A DNA stretch of 64,000 bases from NCBI RefSeq assembly GCF_003403075.1, contig NZ_CP031557.1, forward strand, positions 3,162,001-3,226,000, in the 5' to 3' direction. A program made the translations under genes and the position numbers. Each line of letters opens with the position of its first letter. Position 1 is the first letter of the stretch. This DNA is from Flavobacterium psychrotrophum. Its GTDB lineage: Bacteria > Bacteroidota > Bacteroidia > Flavobacteriales > Flavobacteriaceae. The notes under the pieces were generated by a model that made no database searches, was not told the DNA's origin, and was given only the letters and a program-made list of their open reading frames with translations. Positions 1-8,638 of the stretch are shown here, one piece after another.

Positions 1-690
1 CAGTGGATAGGGCTTGACCTCCGCCCTGCATCCATCAAAAATTTCATCAATTATTCACTGGTACGTTTGGGTATCGATACCATCGACCTGTACCAGCCGT
101 GCAGGTTAGATAACAGCGTTCCTACAGAAGATGTTATAGGTACCGTTGCAGATCTTATTAAAGAAGGTAAGGTGCGCCACCTGGGCGTAAGCGAAATTAC
201 GGCTGACCAGTTACGACTGGCCAATAGCATCCATCCGGTAACGGCTTTAGAAATAGGCTATTCTTTAGCTGACCGCCAAATTGAAACCGACCTGCTGCCT
301 ACAGCAAAAGAATTGGGCATAGGCGTAGTAGCATTTGCCAATACTGCCGAAGGCCTGCTTACAGGAGAAATGAAAGCACCGCTGGCCGCTAACGATTACC
401 ACAATCATTTTTCGCGCTTTCAGGGAGAAAACCTTATAAAAAACCTTGAAAAAGTAGAAGTCTTGAAAACAATAGCAAATGAAAAGGGCTATACTCCTAC
501 CCAACTGGCTATTGCATGGGTAAATGCACAGGACAGCCACATTATGCCGCTGGTAAGCATGAGCCGCAGATCAAGGTTGCCGGAAAATATAGAAGCCATG
601 AACATTACCTTTACACCTCAAGAACAAGAAGCGCTTAACACGCATTTTGCACCGGGTGCTATACTGGGCGGTACCTACCTGCAACGATAA
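1..690 (+). CDS. Aldo/keto reductase, C-terminal part (5' end outside window)
   Basis: The frame is open from base 1 and ends at a TAA at 688-690, so the start lies upstream of the window. The visible 229 residues form the C-terminal two thirds of an AKR TIM barrel: strand DTIDLYQP, the conserved block KEGKVRHLGVSE and the cofactor-end stretch near MPLVSMSR. The N-terminal Asp/Tyr/Lys of the active site are not in view. The position of the usual catalytic His after DLYQP holds Cys, then RLD; I recall that related AKRs often have Ala there, so this is probably family-typical. NAD(P)H-dependent carbonyl reduction is inferred. An AraC-type gene follows after 24 bases on the same strand and could be co-transcribed. 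Confidence 0.9.
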   Translation, partial: QWIGLDLRPASIKNFINYSLVRLGIDTIDLYQPCRLDNSVPTEDVIGTVADLIKEGKVRHLGVSEITADQLRLANSIHPVTALEIGYSLADRQIETDLLPTAKELGIGVVAFANTAEGLLTGEMKAPLAANDYHNHFSRFQGENLIKNLEKVEVLKTIANEKGYTPTQLAIAWVNAQDSHIMPLVSMSRRSRLPENIEAMNITFTPQEQEALNTHFAPGAILGGTYLQR

Positions 691-714
691 GCCCGAAATT
701 GATATCTTTACGCA

Positions 715-1524
715 ATGACAAATCCATCAGAAATTATACCGGGTGTACTTTTTTATTCTTACCTCGCTAAAATGCGGAAGGATAAAGTGGGCTTTTTTGA
801 ACACAATACCCTGGTGCTGCAGGTATCGGGGCTTTTTACACTGGAAACGTCTGATGAAAAGGTATCTATGAGTACCGGTAATATGCTGCTGATACGCAAA
901 AACCAGTTAGGCGAAATTACCAAGGTACCGCTAAACGGAGAGGATTACCAAACCATTGTAATTATACTTAAAGAAGATATGCTGCGAAAGATGGCATTGG
1001 AACAGCATTTAGATAAGGTTGCAAAATACATGGGAGCTCCTAATGTGCTTATTCCTGAAAATGATTTCCTGAAGGGGTTTTTCCAGTCGGTCATACCCTA
1101 TGTACATCAGTCCGAAAAAATTACCGAGGCACTTGGCGAACTTAAAATAAAAGAGGCCGTACAGCTACTAATTCATATAATGCCGGAGTTAAAAGAATTT
1201 TTGTTCGACTTTTCTGAACCACACAAAATAGACCTGGAAAAGTTTATGGTAAATAATTACCATTATAATGTGCCTGTCGAAAAATTTGCACACCTTACCG
1301 GCCGCAGCCTGGCAGGGTTTAAGCGCGACTTCCAGAAAACATTTGGTATGGCACCCCGGCAGTGGCTTCAGGAAAAAAGACTTACTGAGGCTATGCACCT
1401 CATCGAAAAGAAGCACCAAAAACCATCTGCCATTTATCTGGACTTAGGTTTTGAAAGCCTTTCTCATTTTTCATCTTCTTTTAAAAAGAAGTTTGGCAAA
1501 GCACCTACCGAATGGGCTATTTAA
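715..1524 (+). CDS. AraC-family transcriptional regulator
   Basis: 269 aa. The N-terminal ~150 residues look like an AraC-type effector-binding cupin domain; the C-terminal ~95 residues form the double helix-turn-helix, with the first helix pair around FAHLTGRSLAGFKRDFQ and the second around YLDLGFESLSHFSSSFKKKFG, ending in the conserved KAPTEW motif. It starts 24 bases after the aldo/keto reductase stop on the same strand, so it probably regulates that gene or the following SDR. The ligand cannot be told from sequence. A hairpin with a T-run follows. Confidence 0.9.
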   Translation: MTNPSEIIPGVLFYSYLAKMRKDKVGFFEHNTLVLQVSGLFTLETSDEKVSMSTGNMLLIRKNQLGEITKVPLNGEDYQTIVIILKEDMLRKMALEQHLDKVAKYMGAPNVLIPENDFLKGFFQSVIPYVHQSEKITEALGELKIKEAVQLLIHIMPELKEFLFDFSEPHKIDLEKFMVNNYHYNVPVEKFAHLTGRSLAGFKRDFQKTFGMAPRQWLQEKRLTEAMHLIEKKHQKPSAIYLDLGFESLSHFSSSFKKKFGKAPTEWAI

Positions 1525-1547
1525 CAAACTATATCATAATAGTATCT

Positions 1548-1584
1548 CAAAAGCAAAGTACAGTTGTATTTTGCTTTTTTGTTT
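1548..1584 (+). terminator. Intrinsic terminator after AraC gene
   Basis: AAAAGCAAA pairs with TTTTGCTTTT across an 11-base loop and runs into a T-rich tract. It sits 24 bases after the AraC stop and separates this gene from the SDR. Confidence 0.6.
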
Positions 1585-1686
1585 TATTTACTTAACCCAC
1601 AATCAGGACACAACAACATCCGTTCAGGATACACGCACTCCATGCGTATGTACCAACTTTGCTGTATAAAATTTAATCATCAAAAA

Positions 1687-2490
1687 ATGCAGAAGACAAT
1701 TTTTATTACAGGCGCGTCATCAGGGTTAGGAAAAGCTACAGCAATTTTATTTCAGTCAAAAGGCTGGAATGTAATAGCCACTATGCGCAACCCAGAAAAA
1801 GAAACAGAACTTACCCTTTTACCTAACGTTACATTACTTCCGTTAGATGTTACCGATACTGAACAAATAAAAGCCACCGTAGCTAAGGCCGTGTCGCTAC
1901 ACAGTATAGATGTAGTGTTTAACAACGCCGGTTACGGATTAATGGGCGCACTGGAAGCCCTTACCGATGTACAAATAGTAAAACAGGTAAACACGAATCT
2001 CCTCGGTGTATTAAGGGTAACACAGGCATTTATTCCACACTTTCGCGAAAAGAAAAACGGGGTTTTTATCAGCACTACCTCTATGGGTGGCTTGCTGGCA
2101 TTTCCGCTGCACTCTATTTATCATGCTACTAAGTTTGCCATTGAGGGCTGGTCAGAGAGTATGTCTTTTGAGCTGGGGCTACACAACATAAAAATAAAGA
2201 CTGTGGCTCCCGGTGGTATTGTTACCGATTTTTTAAGCAGGTCGCTGGACAGGACTTTAAACAGTGAATACTCCGAGATAGAAGATAAGCTGTTTCCAAT
2301 GATGGATAACATGATGGATAATGCCGCAACAGCCGCACAAATAGCCGAAATTGTATTTGAGGCAGCTACTGATGATAAAGACCAGGTGCGCTATGTAGCC
2401 GGCGAAGATGCAAAGGCTATGTATGCACGCCGCCTTGAAATAGGTAGTGAAGAAGCACGGAAAGAAATAAGAGAACAAATTTTAGGATAA
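1687..2490 (+). CDS. Short-chain dehydrogenase/reductase (SDR)
   Basis: 267 aa from the ATG at 1687; the frame is open further upstream, but this Met is followed directly by the Rossmann strand (KTIFITGASSGLGKAT), so it is the natural start. Seen: cofactor motif TGASSGLG, structural NNAGYG, and catalytic YxxxK in the segment IYHATKFAIEG, preceded by a Ser-rich strand. These define a classical SDR of about the normal length, expected to reduce a carbonyl or oxidise an alcohol with NAD(P)(H). Substrate unknown. It lies between two AraC-type regulators, either of which could control it. Confidence 0.9.
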   Translation: MQKTIFITGASSGLGKATAILFQSKGWNVIATMRNPEKETELTLLPNVTLLPLDVTDTEQIKATVAKAVSLHSIDVVFNNAGYGLMGALEALTDVQIVKQVNTNLLGVLRVTQAFIPHFREKKNGVFISTTSMGGLLAFPLHSIYHATKFAIEGWSESMSFELGLHNIKIKTVAPGGIVTDFLSRSLDRTLNSEYSEIEDKLFPMMDNMMDNAATAAQIAEIVFEAATDDKDQVRYVAGEDAKAMYARRLEIGSEEARKEIREQILG

Positions 2491-2498
2491 TATTAATG

Positions 2499-2526
2499 CA
2501 GGCAGTTGCACTTTTACAACTGCCTG
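2499..2526 (+). terminator. Hairpin after SDR gene
   Basis: A perfect 10-bp stem CAGGCAGTTG/CAACTGCCTG with an 8-base loop, eight bases after the SDR stop. There is no clean T-run after it, so termination strength is uncertain. Confidence 0.5.
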
Positions 2527-2553
2527 TATTACATTTATAAAGAATTTTAACGA

Positions 2554-3471
2554 ATGAATACAATAAACTCCATATCAGAATTTCATAGGCTGGTAACACT
2601 GCCGGAGCCGCTGCATCCGCTTATAAGTGTAGTAAGCGTACAGGATATGCGCTTTGCAGACAATACTGTATGGGAACATTTTTCGCTGAACTTTTACTGT
2701 ATATCCTTAAAAAAAGACGTTACAGGAAAAGTAAAATATGGCCGCCAGTACTATGACTACAATAAAGGCGCAATGACTTTTACTGCTCCTAAACAAATAC
2801 AATCGCTTGACGCACCGCACGACGACATCCTTGGCCCTGAAGCCGGTAATGGTTATGCGTTGCTCATTCATCCGGAATTTCTGTATAGCCATCCGCTTGC
2901 GGCTACAATAAAAAACTATGGCTTTTTTTCGTATGCGGTAAATGAGGCGCTGCATCTTTCTGAAAGGGAAGAGAAAAACATTGCAGATATCTTTCAAAAA
3001 ATAAGCGATGAATACCAGCACATTGATAAGCACACACAGGATATCATCCTATCTCAGGTCGACTTGTTGCTTAACTACAGCAACCGTTTTTATGAAAGGC
3101 AGTTTATTACCCGAAAGGCGATAAACCATGATGTACTCACAAAGATGGAACAACTGCTAAACAATTTTTTTGATAATAAAGATACACTCGTAAACGGAAT
3201 ACCTACAGTAGAGTTTCTGGCATCTAACCTCAACATTTCTGCACACTACCTTAGCGATATGCTACGCACGCTAACCGGGCAGAGCGCACAGCAGCATATA
3301 CATGAAAAACTTATAGAAAAAGCGAAAGAATACCTAAGCACCACAAAACTTTCGGTTGCAGAAATAGCTTACCAGCTAGGTTTTGAATACCCACAGTCAT
3401 TCAATAAGCTATTCAAAAAAAAAATGAACGTATCGCCGTTGGAATTCCGGCAAACGTTCATTAACTATTAA
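2554..3471 (+). CDS. AraC-family transcriptional regulator
   Basis: 305 aa. The C-terminal ~100 residues carry the AraC double HTH: FLASNLNISAHYLSDMLRTLTG for the first unit and VAEIAYQLGFEYPQSFNKLFK for the second, followed by the typical NVSPLEFRQ ending. The N-terminal ~190 residues are a ligand-sensing region of the cupin-like type with no obvious motif. It follows the SDR on the same strand after 63 bases and a hairpin, so it probably has its own promoter and may control the neighbouring oxidoreductases. Confidence 0.9.
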   Translation: MNTINSISEFHRLVTLPEPLHPLISVVSVQDMRFADNTVWEHFSLNFYCISLKKDVTGKVKYGRQYYDYNKGAMTFTAPKQIQSLDAPHDDILGPEAGNGYALLIHPEFLYSHPLAATIKNYGFFSYAVNEALHLSEREEKNIADIFQKISDEYQHIDKHTQDIILSQVDLLLNYSNRFYERQFITRKAINHDVLTKMEQLLNNFFDNKDTLVNGIPTVEFLASNLNISAHYLSDMLRTLTGQSAQQHIHEKLIEKAKEYLSTTKLSVAEIAYQLGFEYPQSFNKLFKKKMNVSPLEFRQTFINY

Positions 3472-3493
3472 ATCAGATAAAAAATGGTAAATT

Positions 3494-3625
3494 CTAGATA
3501 GTGCCCTCCGCTTCTTTTTTAGTTTTATCCTGCTTAGGAACAACATTTATATTTGAAGCTATTATAAAAAGTACCGCAACAAATAAGACACCGGAAATAA
3601 CGAGTATATTAATTACTGGATCCAT
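3494..3625 (-). CDS. Small single-pass membrane protein, 43 aa
   Basis: Minus-strand frame from ATG at 3625 to TAG at 3494-3496. It begins MDPVINILVISGVLF, continues as a single hydrophobic helix (about residues 4-24), then a hydrophilic tail rich in Lys, Asp and Glu that ends EAEGTI. This is a typical small inner-membrane peptide layout. A promoter with TTG, a 16-base spacer and TATATTTG lies upstream, with its -7 box 21 bases from the start codon. No family is recognised and no function is proposed. It is too short for standard ORF cut-offs, which is why it would be missed. Confidence 0.55.
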   Translation of the reverse strand: MDPVINILVISGVLFVAVLFIIASNINVVPKQDKTKKEAEGTI

Positions 3626-3645
3626 GATAGTAAGTATTTTATACT

Positions 3646-3672
3646 CAAATATACAAATAAAATTCGCAACAA
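3646..3672 (-). promoter_or_regulatory. Bacteroidota-type promoter for the 43-aa protein
   Basis: On the minus strand TTG (3672-3670), 16 bases, then TATATTTG (3653-3646), which fits the TAnnTTTG -7 consensus. The predicted transcript starts about 15 bases before the ATG at 3625. Confidence 0.5.
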
Positions 3673-3772
3673 CTACATCGTTATAGTTAATTTTATTTCA
3701 AACGGAAACAGATGGCCCTTCTAACAAACAGAATTTGGATGGCACAACAAAGCACTACTATAATTTTCTCAG

Positions 3773-3780
3773 TAAATTTG
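3773..3780 (+). promoter_or_regulatory. -7 box of the Rossmann-protein gene
   Basis: TAAATTTG matches TAnnTTTG and ends 16 bases before the ATG at 3797. No clear TTG at -33 was found. Confidence 0.4.
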
Positions 3781-3796
3781 AATACAAAATAAAGCC

Positions 3797-4450
3797 ATGT
3801 CTATAAAAGTAATAATAACCGGAGCCACCGGAATGGTAGGTGAAGGTGTTTTGTTTGAATGCCTTGAAAACCCTGATGTAAGCGAAATACTTATTATTGG
3901 TCGTCGCGCCTATGGCCTTCAACACCCAAAAGTAAAAGAACTCACAGTACCCGATTTCTTTACGCTGGATAGTTATGCCAATCAGATCTCGGGGTACGAT
4001 GCCTGCTTGTTTTGCGCCGGAATAAGTTCTGTAGGTATGAACGAAGAAAAGTATACACACATAACATATGATACTACACGGGCATTTGCCAACAGCGTGC
4101 TTAAGGTAAATCCATCTTTAGTATTTTGCTTTGTATCCGGTTCTCAGACCGATGGTACTGAGAAAGGCAGTGTTATGTGGGCACGTGTAAAAGGCCGTAC
4201 CGAAAATGCGCTTGCACAACTTTCTTTTACTGCTGAGTATAATTTTCGCCCGGGTGTAATGCTTACAGCTAAAGGGCAAAAAAACGGCAAGCCACTTTAC
4301 TACAGCATTACAAAAGTGATTCAGTTCTTTTCTGCAAAAAGTGTAATAACCCTTAGCGAACTGGGCAAAGCCATGATAAATGCAATTACAAAAGGCTATG
4401 ATAAACAGGTACTGGAAATAAGCGATATTAAAAAACTGGCAAAAGTTTAA
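3797..4450 (+). CDS. NAD(P)-binding Rossmann-fold protein (epimerase-like)
   Basis: 217 aa. The N-terminus has the dinucleotide-binding motif GATGMVGEG after a hydrophobic strand, followed by an acidic/basic strand end (IIGRR), as in short atypical SDR/epimerase-like proteins. Later segments (CLFCAGISSVGM, FCFVSGS) fit strands 4 and 5 of the fold. A YxxxK-like YSITK is present but lies late in the chain and may not be catalytic. Substrate unknown. Its 3' end overlaps the 3' end of the convergent glycosyltransferase gene by four bases. Confidence 0.8.
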   Translation: MSIKVIITGATGMVGEGVLFECLENPDVSEILIIGRRAYGLQHPKVKELTVPDFFTLDSYANQISGYDACLFCAGISSVGMNEEKYTHITYDTTRAFANSVLKVNPSLVFCFVSGSQTDGTEKGSVMWARVKGRTENALAQLSFTAEYNFRPGVMLTAKGQKNGKPLYYSITKVIQFFSAKSVITLSELGKAMINAITKGYDKQVLEISDIKKLAKV

Positions 4451-5460
4451 GCCGGCCTGTGCCTCTCTATAACACGGTCTATAATGGCCTGGGTAGTATC
4501 AGGATAATTTACAGGAATAACTTTACCATTAGTAAGCCAGTCGTTAATAACCTCAGCATATTTAGGGCTCAGGCTTTTAATAACCGGTACGCCAATATGT
4601 TGCAGGGCTGCGGCATTAAGCTGCTGCTCATACTGGTTTTTCATCGGTATAACCAGTAGCTTTTTACCTAAAAACAATGCTTCAGCAGGGGTTTCAAATC
4701 CGGCACCGCAAAATATTCCGGCAGATGAAGCCATGCTTGCTGTAAACTGTTCGTTATTTATAGGCCGTATGGTAATGTTGCCATATTGCTTTTGCTTTTT
4801 GCAATGCTTACTAAACACATCCCACACAGCATCAGGATATTCAGATAGTCTTTTCACCAGCGTTTTATCGTCGTAAGAAGGTAGATACGCCGTGTAGTGC
4901 CCTTTATTGGTAATTTCGCGTTCACGAACCTGGTTGCGTATAACCGGAGTAAAGATATTTTCGCCAACGGGGTAAAAATGAAAACCATAGCTATAATCTG
5001 CCGGGGCATAATTTTTAAGGATAAGGCGGCCTTTACGGTCCGGTTCTTCCGGCAGCGGAAATGCCTTATCTAACACTGCCGACTGGTGGCTTACGGCTAC
5101 ACAGGTCTTGTGCCTAAAGTAGCACGCCCAGGCGCTTACCGGCTCAAAATCGTTTACCACAAGGTCATAATCTTCTACCGGCAATTTGCGTATGCTTTTT
5201 ATAAGACGTGGCAGGTTAGCCTTTAAAACCGTTTTTACAAGGTCTACACCTCCTTTTTTTCCAAAAATAAAACTAAGCCCTTTCAGCTTGTATTTAACCT
5301 TAAATGGTAGTTGCAAATCGCCCTGGATACCGCTTACCAGTATATCTACGTCGCCGTGCTTTTGCAGGCAGGGTATAACATCCATAGCACGGCTTAGGTG
5401 GCCATTACCGGTACCCTGAACGGCATAGAGTATTTTTAGTTTTTTTTGAGGAGTATCCAT
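4447..5460 (-). CDS. GT-B fold glycosyltransferase (MurG-like)
   Basis: 337 aa. The N-terminal domain has the glycine-rich loop GTGNGHLSRA near residue 16, as in GT28/MurG-like enzymes. The C-terminal domain has GIFCGAGFETPAEALFLGKK followed by LVIPMKNQYEQ, the nucleotide-sugar binding region of this fold. It resembles the uncharacterised TIGR00661-type glycosyltransferases. It starts 20 bases after the GH1 stop on the same strand, so the two form an operon and may act on the same glycoside or glycolipid; that link is inference. Confidence 0.8.
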   Translation of the reverse strand: MDTPQKKLKILYAVQGTGNGHLSRAMDVIPCLQKHGDVDILVSGIQGDLQLPFKVKYKLKGLSFIFGKKGGVDLVKTVLKANLPRLIKSIRKLPVEDYDLVVNDFEPVSAWACYFRHKTCVAVSHQSAVLDKAFPLPEEPDRKGRLILKNYAPADYSYGFHFYPVGENIFTPVIRNQVREREITNKGHYTAYLPSYDDKTLVKRLSEYPDAVWDVFSKHCKKQKQYGNITIRPINNEQFTASMASSAGIFCGAGFETPAEALFLGKKLLVIPMKNQYEQQLNAAALQHIGVPVIKSLSPKYAEVINDWLTNGKVIPVNYPDTTQAIIDRVIERHRPA

Positions 5461-5480
5461 ATCAGCAGGTTTGTACCAAT

Positions 5481-6839
5481 TTAGGCATCTTTTAAAAACT
5501 GTGCAAACCAGCGGCCCGATTGTTTTATGGTGCGCTTTTGGGTTTCAAAATCTACGTGGATCAAACCAAAGCGGGCATGGTATCCTTCTGCCCACTCAAA
5601 ATTATCGGTAAGGCTCCACACAAAATAACCGTGTATGTTCGCACCTTCTTCTTTAGCCTTAAGCACCTGTTGCAGGTGGTCTTTAATATATTTTGTACGG
5701 CGGCCATCGCGCACCTCATCAAATATTACGGTATCAGGAAAGGCAGCACCATTCTCTGTTATAATAAGCTTTTTTATTTGTGGATAGGCATCAAACTTTT
5801 TTATCAGCTGATAAATTGATGGTGGATATACCTCCCAGCCCATTTCGGTAGTAACTACCTGCCTCTTGCTGGCCTTAACCAGAGATGCGCCAACATAAGG
5901 TGTAAGCCTTGATGATTTTACAACCTCACGTGTATAACACTGTATCCCTATAAAATCAAAGTCAAAAGCTGCGCGCTCTTCATCGCCAGGCTGTATGTAA
6001 CCTGTCATTTTCTTTATAACCGGAAGATCTTTTTCAGGATATCCCAGCCCTAAAATGGGCTCTATAAAAGCACGGTTTAGCAGTGTATCTACACGTTTAG
6101 CAGCAGCCACATCTTTTTCTTTATCAGATGCCGGCTCTACCAGCGTACACGAAAATGTAGTGCCTAAATTTGCATCCGGCAATATAGCCCTTACCCTGCG
6201 TGCGCCTTCGGATGTAGCAAGTGTAACGTGGTGTACCGCCTTTAGATAATTCTTGATACCGCGCCTACCCGGTGCGTGAATACCCAAAAAGTAGCCCGCG
6301 CCTGTAAATACCGATGGCTCATTTACAACCATCCAGTTCTTTACACGGTCGCCAAAGTGGCGTGCGCAAACCTCAGCATAATCTGCAAACCACTTTATGC
6401 TTTCGCGGTTTGTCCAGCCGCCTTGTTTTTCAAGCGCGTAGGGTAAATCCCAATGGTATAAAGTTACCCAGGGCTCTATGCCGCTTTCCAGCAAATGATC
6501 GATAAGATTGTTGTAGTAATCAATTCCCTTTTGAGATACTTCTCCCTGCCCTTGCGGCATGATGCGCGACCAGCTCAGCGAAAATCGGAAATTGGGTATA
6601 TTGAGTTCTCCTATAAGGGCAATATCATCTTTATAACCGTGGTAAAAATTGGTAGCCATTTGTGCATGGTGGCCACCTTTAATTGCTCCTTTTTGTGTGG
6701 TAAAAACATCCCATATAGAAAGTCCTTTATCATCGGTATCATGCGCCCCTTCAATCTGGAAAGCCGCCGTTGATACACCCCACAAGAAATCTGTCCCAAA
6801 GCGGGATCTGTGCAAAACTGCATCGTCTAATTGCTCCAT
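5481..6839 (-). CDS. Glycoside hydrolase family 1 (beta-glucosidase type)
   Basis: 452 aa, normal length for GH1. Seen: N-terminal signature FLWGVSTAAFQIEGA (residues ~18-32), acid/base Glu174 in VVNEP and nucleophile Glu362 in IITENG. YHWDLP and SLTDNFEWAEGY are further subsite motifs of the family. It hydrolyses beta-linked glucosides or galactosides with retention; the exact substrate cannot be read from sequence. There is no signal peptide, so it should be cytoplasmic. It leads a two-gene operon with the downstream glycosyltransferase, and a -7/-33 promoter lies about 120 bases upstream. Confidence 0.95.
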   Translation of the reverse strand: MEQLDDAVLHRSRFGTDFLWGVSTAAFQIEGAHDTDDKGLSIWDVFTTQKGAIKGGHHAQMATNFYHGYKDDIALIGELNIPNFRFSLSWSRIMPQGQGEVSQKGIDYYNNLIDHLLESGIEPWVTLYHWDLPYALEKQGGWTNRESIKWFADYAEVCARHFGDRVKNWMVVNEPSVFTGAGYFLGIHAPGRRGIKNYLKAVHHVTLATSEGARRVRAILPDANLGTTFSCTLVEPASDKEKDVAAAKRVDTLLNRAFIEPILGLGYPEKDLPVIKKMTGYIQPGDEERAAFDFDFIGIQCYTREVVKSSRLTPYVGASLVKASKRQVVTTEMGWEVYPPSIYQLIKKFDAYPQIKKLIITENGAAFPDTVIFDEVRDGRRTKYIKDHLQQVLKAKEEGANIHGYFVWSLTDNFEWAEGYHARFGLIHVDFETQKRTIKQSGRWFAQFLKDA

Positions 6840-6961
6840 TCAGTACTTAACCTCTCTGTATATTAATGAATGAAGAACGATTGCATGGCTCTTAAAAAAA
6901 GCCACTCTTTGATGGTAACCAAATATTTGAATCTGAAGAATTTCATGGTAATCACTTTTAA

Positions 6962-6988
6962 CAAAGATACATCCGGCATTATTACCAA
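6962..6988 (-). promoter_or_regulatory. Promoter of the GH1 operon
   Basis: On the minus strand TTG (6988-6986), 16 bases, TATCTTTG (6969-6962). This gives a leader of roughly 115 bases before the ATG at 6839. Nothing else was recognised in that leader. Confidence 0.5.
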
Positions 6989-7022
6989 ACTGTAAACCTC
7001 AGATTACTATAACATTACCAAA

Positions 7023-7925
7023 TTAAGCAGCAGGCATTACCTCTCTAAACAGCCCTTTAAGATGTTCTATCTCAGCGCTGTAAATTGTGTTTTTACGGCA
7101 ACCAAAGTATAAGGTGTTCTTTAATTTTTTATGCCCTTCCCATACTTTTTTTATCAGCCCTTCTTCTATCTCCCTGCTACATAAAAAATTGGGTACCACT
7201 GCCAGCCCTACCCCGCCCGAAAGGCAACGCACTATAGAGTTGATGTTTGGTACTATGTAATTTGGCCTGAAATCAGGACGCTTGTTAAAATTGAGTTCCC
7301 AAAACCGGAACAGGTGCTCCATATCTCCCGTAGTGCCATACCATTTTTGTCCCTTTAGCCAGGCTTCTATCTCTACATTATCTTTTCCTTTGAGCACTTT
7401 AGCAAAAGCTGAACTATCAACCTCATTTCCCCCCACCATTATAAGTGTTTCAGAAGAAAAAGCCTCGTGCACTACACCTGCAGAAACACCTTTATGGGGT
7501 GTTACAATAAGATCCAACAAGCCCTTGTCAAGGTTATCAAGCATTTCAGGATATTCGCCAAAACATAATATTACATTAAATGGGAGTGTATGAATGTATT
7601 TTTCCAGTGTGGTCTGGAAGGTTTCAAAACACATCCCGATACTGATCGTAGGTGTATGCTTCTCTGTACTTTTCTGGAAGGTTTTTTCTGCCTCTTCCAG
7701 CTTAGCTATAGGTGCAGCAATGGCATTAAACAACGCTTTTGCACGCTCTGTAGGCTGCATTTTTCGGCCGGTACGCTCAAATAGCTTGTAGCCTACATAG
7801 CTTTCCAGTGAGCTAAGGTGCAGGCTTACCCCGGGTTGAGATATGAATAAGGTATTAGCGGCTCCTGTTAAGGTACCTGTACTATATATCGCCTTAAAAG
7901 TGCGGTACCATTCTAAATTAACCAT
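7023..7925 (-). CDS. LysR-family transcriptional regulator
   Basis: 300 aa from the ATG at 7925; an in-frame GTG at 7934 is possible, but the usual LysR N-terminus (LEWYRTFKAIYSTGTLTGAA) fits the ATG better. Residues ~3-62 are the winged HTH with ISQPGVSLHLSSLE as recognition helix. The rest is the periplasmic-binding-protein-like effector domain. It is transcribed away from the MdaB/YgiN-like pair, the standard arrangement of LysR regulators with their targets, so it probably controls those quinone-metabolism genes and itself. The GH1 operon lies downstream on the same strand, 183 bases away with its own promoter. Confidence 0.92.
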   Translation of the reverse strand: MVNLEWYRTFKAIYSTGTLTGAANTLFISQPGVSLHLSSLESYVGYKLFERTGRKMQPTERAKALFNAIAAPIAKLEEAEKTFQKSTEKHTPTISIGMCFETFQTTLEKYIHTLPFNVILCFGEYPEMLDNLDKGLLDLIVTPHKGVSAGVVHEAFSSETLIMVGGNEVDSSAFAKVLKGKDNVEIEAWLKGQKWYGTTGDMEHLFRFWELNFNKRPDFRPNYIVPNINSIVRCLSGGVGLAVVPNFLCSREIEEGLIKKVWEGHKKLKNTLYFGCRKNTIYSAEIEHLKGLFREVMPAA

Positions 7926-7950
7926 AACTTTCACTATTATAATTATTATA

Positions 7951-7958
7951 CAAAGGTA
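7951..7958 (-). promoter_or_regulatory. -7 box of the LysR gene
   Basis: On the minus strand TACCTTTG fits TAnnTTTG. It lies back to back with the box of the divergent gene, leaving about 36 bases between the two -7 boxes, so one bound regulator could affect both. Confidence 0.45.
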
Positions 7959-7994
7959 TGATTTATGTTATTTTAATAATACAATATCCTTCCA

Positions 7995-8002
7995 TAATTT
8001 TG
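7995..8002 (+). promoter_or_regulatory. -7 box of the MdaB-like gene
   Basis: TAATTTTG fits TAnnTTTG, 24 bases before the ATG at 8027. Confidence 0.45.
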
Positions 8003-8026
8003 TAATGTATTTAAAACAAAAAATTT

Positions 8027-8635
8027 ATGAAGAACATATTTGTAATAAACGGAGCGCAAAATTTTGGACACTCTGGTGGTGCCTACAACAATACGGTAGC
8101 TACTGTAACTAAAGAATTTTTCGCAAACCATGCCGAATATAACGTACAGGTAACAAACATTGAAGAAGGATATGACCCTGATAATGAAGTAATAAAATTT
8201 ACCCAGGCCGATGTAATTGTTTACCATACACCCATCTGGTGGTTTCAGGTACCATTCGGGCTTAAAAAATATCTAGACGAGGTATTTACCGCCGGCCATC
8301 GCAAGGGCATTTATAATAGTGATGGGCGCCATGCTGCTACTCCCGAAGTAGGTTACGGCACCGGTGGCACCATGCATGGTAAACACTATATGGTTACCAC
8401 AACCTGGAACGCACCTGCTACTGCCTTTACCCTTCCCGGAGAATTTTTTGAAGAAACAAGTGTAGATGATGGTGTGCTGTTTGGCTTTCACCGTATGAAT
8501 GCCTTTGTCGGTCTTAACAAAATTAACGGTTTTCACTTTCATGATGTGATGAAAAATCCGGATATGGAGTTTGAAATGGGCCGTTATAAGAAACACCTGG
8601 AAAGCATTTTTGAAACTGAACCTGTAAACATTTAA
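8027..8635 (+). CDS. MdaB-like NAD(P)H-quinone oxidoreductase (flavodoxin fold)
   Basis: 202 aa. It begins KNIFVINGAQNFGHSGGAYN, matching the flavodoxin-like FAD-binding N-terminus of the MdaB/NQO family, and keeps the central YHTPIWWFQVPFGLKKYLDEVF block that borders the flavin and quinone sites. Members reduce quinones by two electrons, which avoids radical formation. The next gene, three bases downstream, is YgiN-like; MdaB and YgiN also go together in E. coli as a proposed quinol/quinone cycle. A LysR regulator is divergent. Confidence 0.9.
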   Translation: MKNIFVINGAQNFGHSGGAYNNTVATVTKEFFANHAEYNVQVTNIEEGYDPDNEVIKFTQADVIVYHTPIWWFQVPFGLKKYLDEVFTAGHRKGIYNSDGRHAATPEVGYGTGGTMHGKHYMVTTTWNAPATAFTLPGEFFEETSVDDGVLFGFHRMNAFVGLNKINGFHFHDVMKNPDMEFEMGRYKKHLESIFETEPVNI

Positions 8636-8638
8636 GCT

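Noticed and set aside
3501..3686. Plus-strand 61-aa open frame opposite the small membrane peptide
   Set aside because: No RBS or promoter on that strand; the minus-strand frame has a better start, a TM helix and a matching promoter.
6840..7022. Possible riboswitch in the GH1 leader
   Set aside because: Only a promoter could be supported; no conserved riboswitch core or clear expression-platform hairpin was seen.
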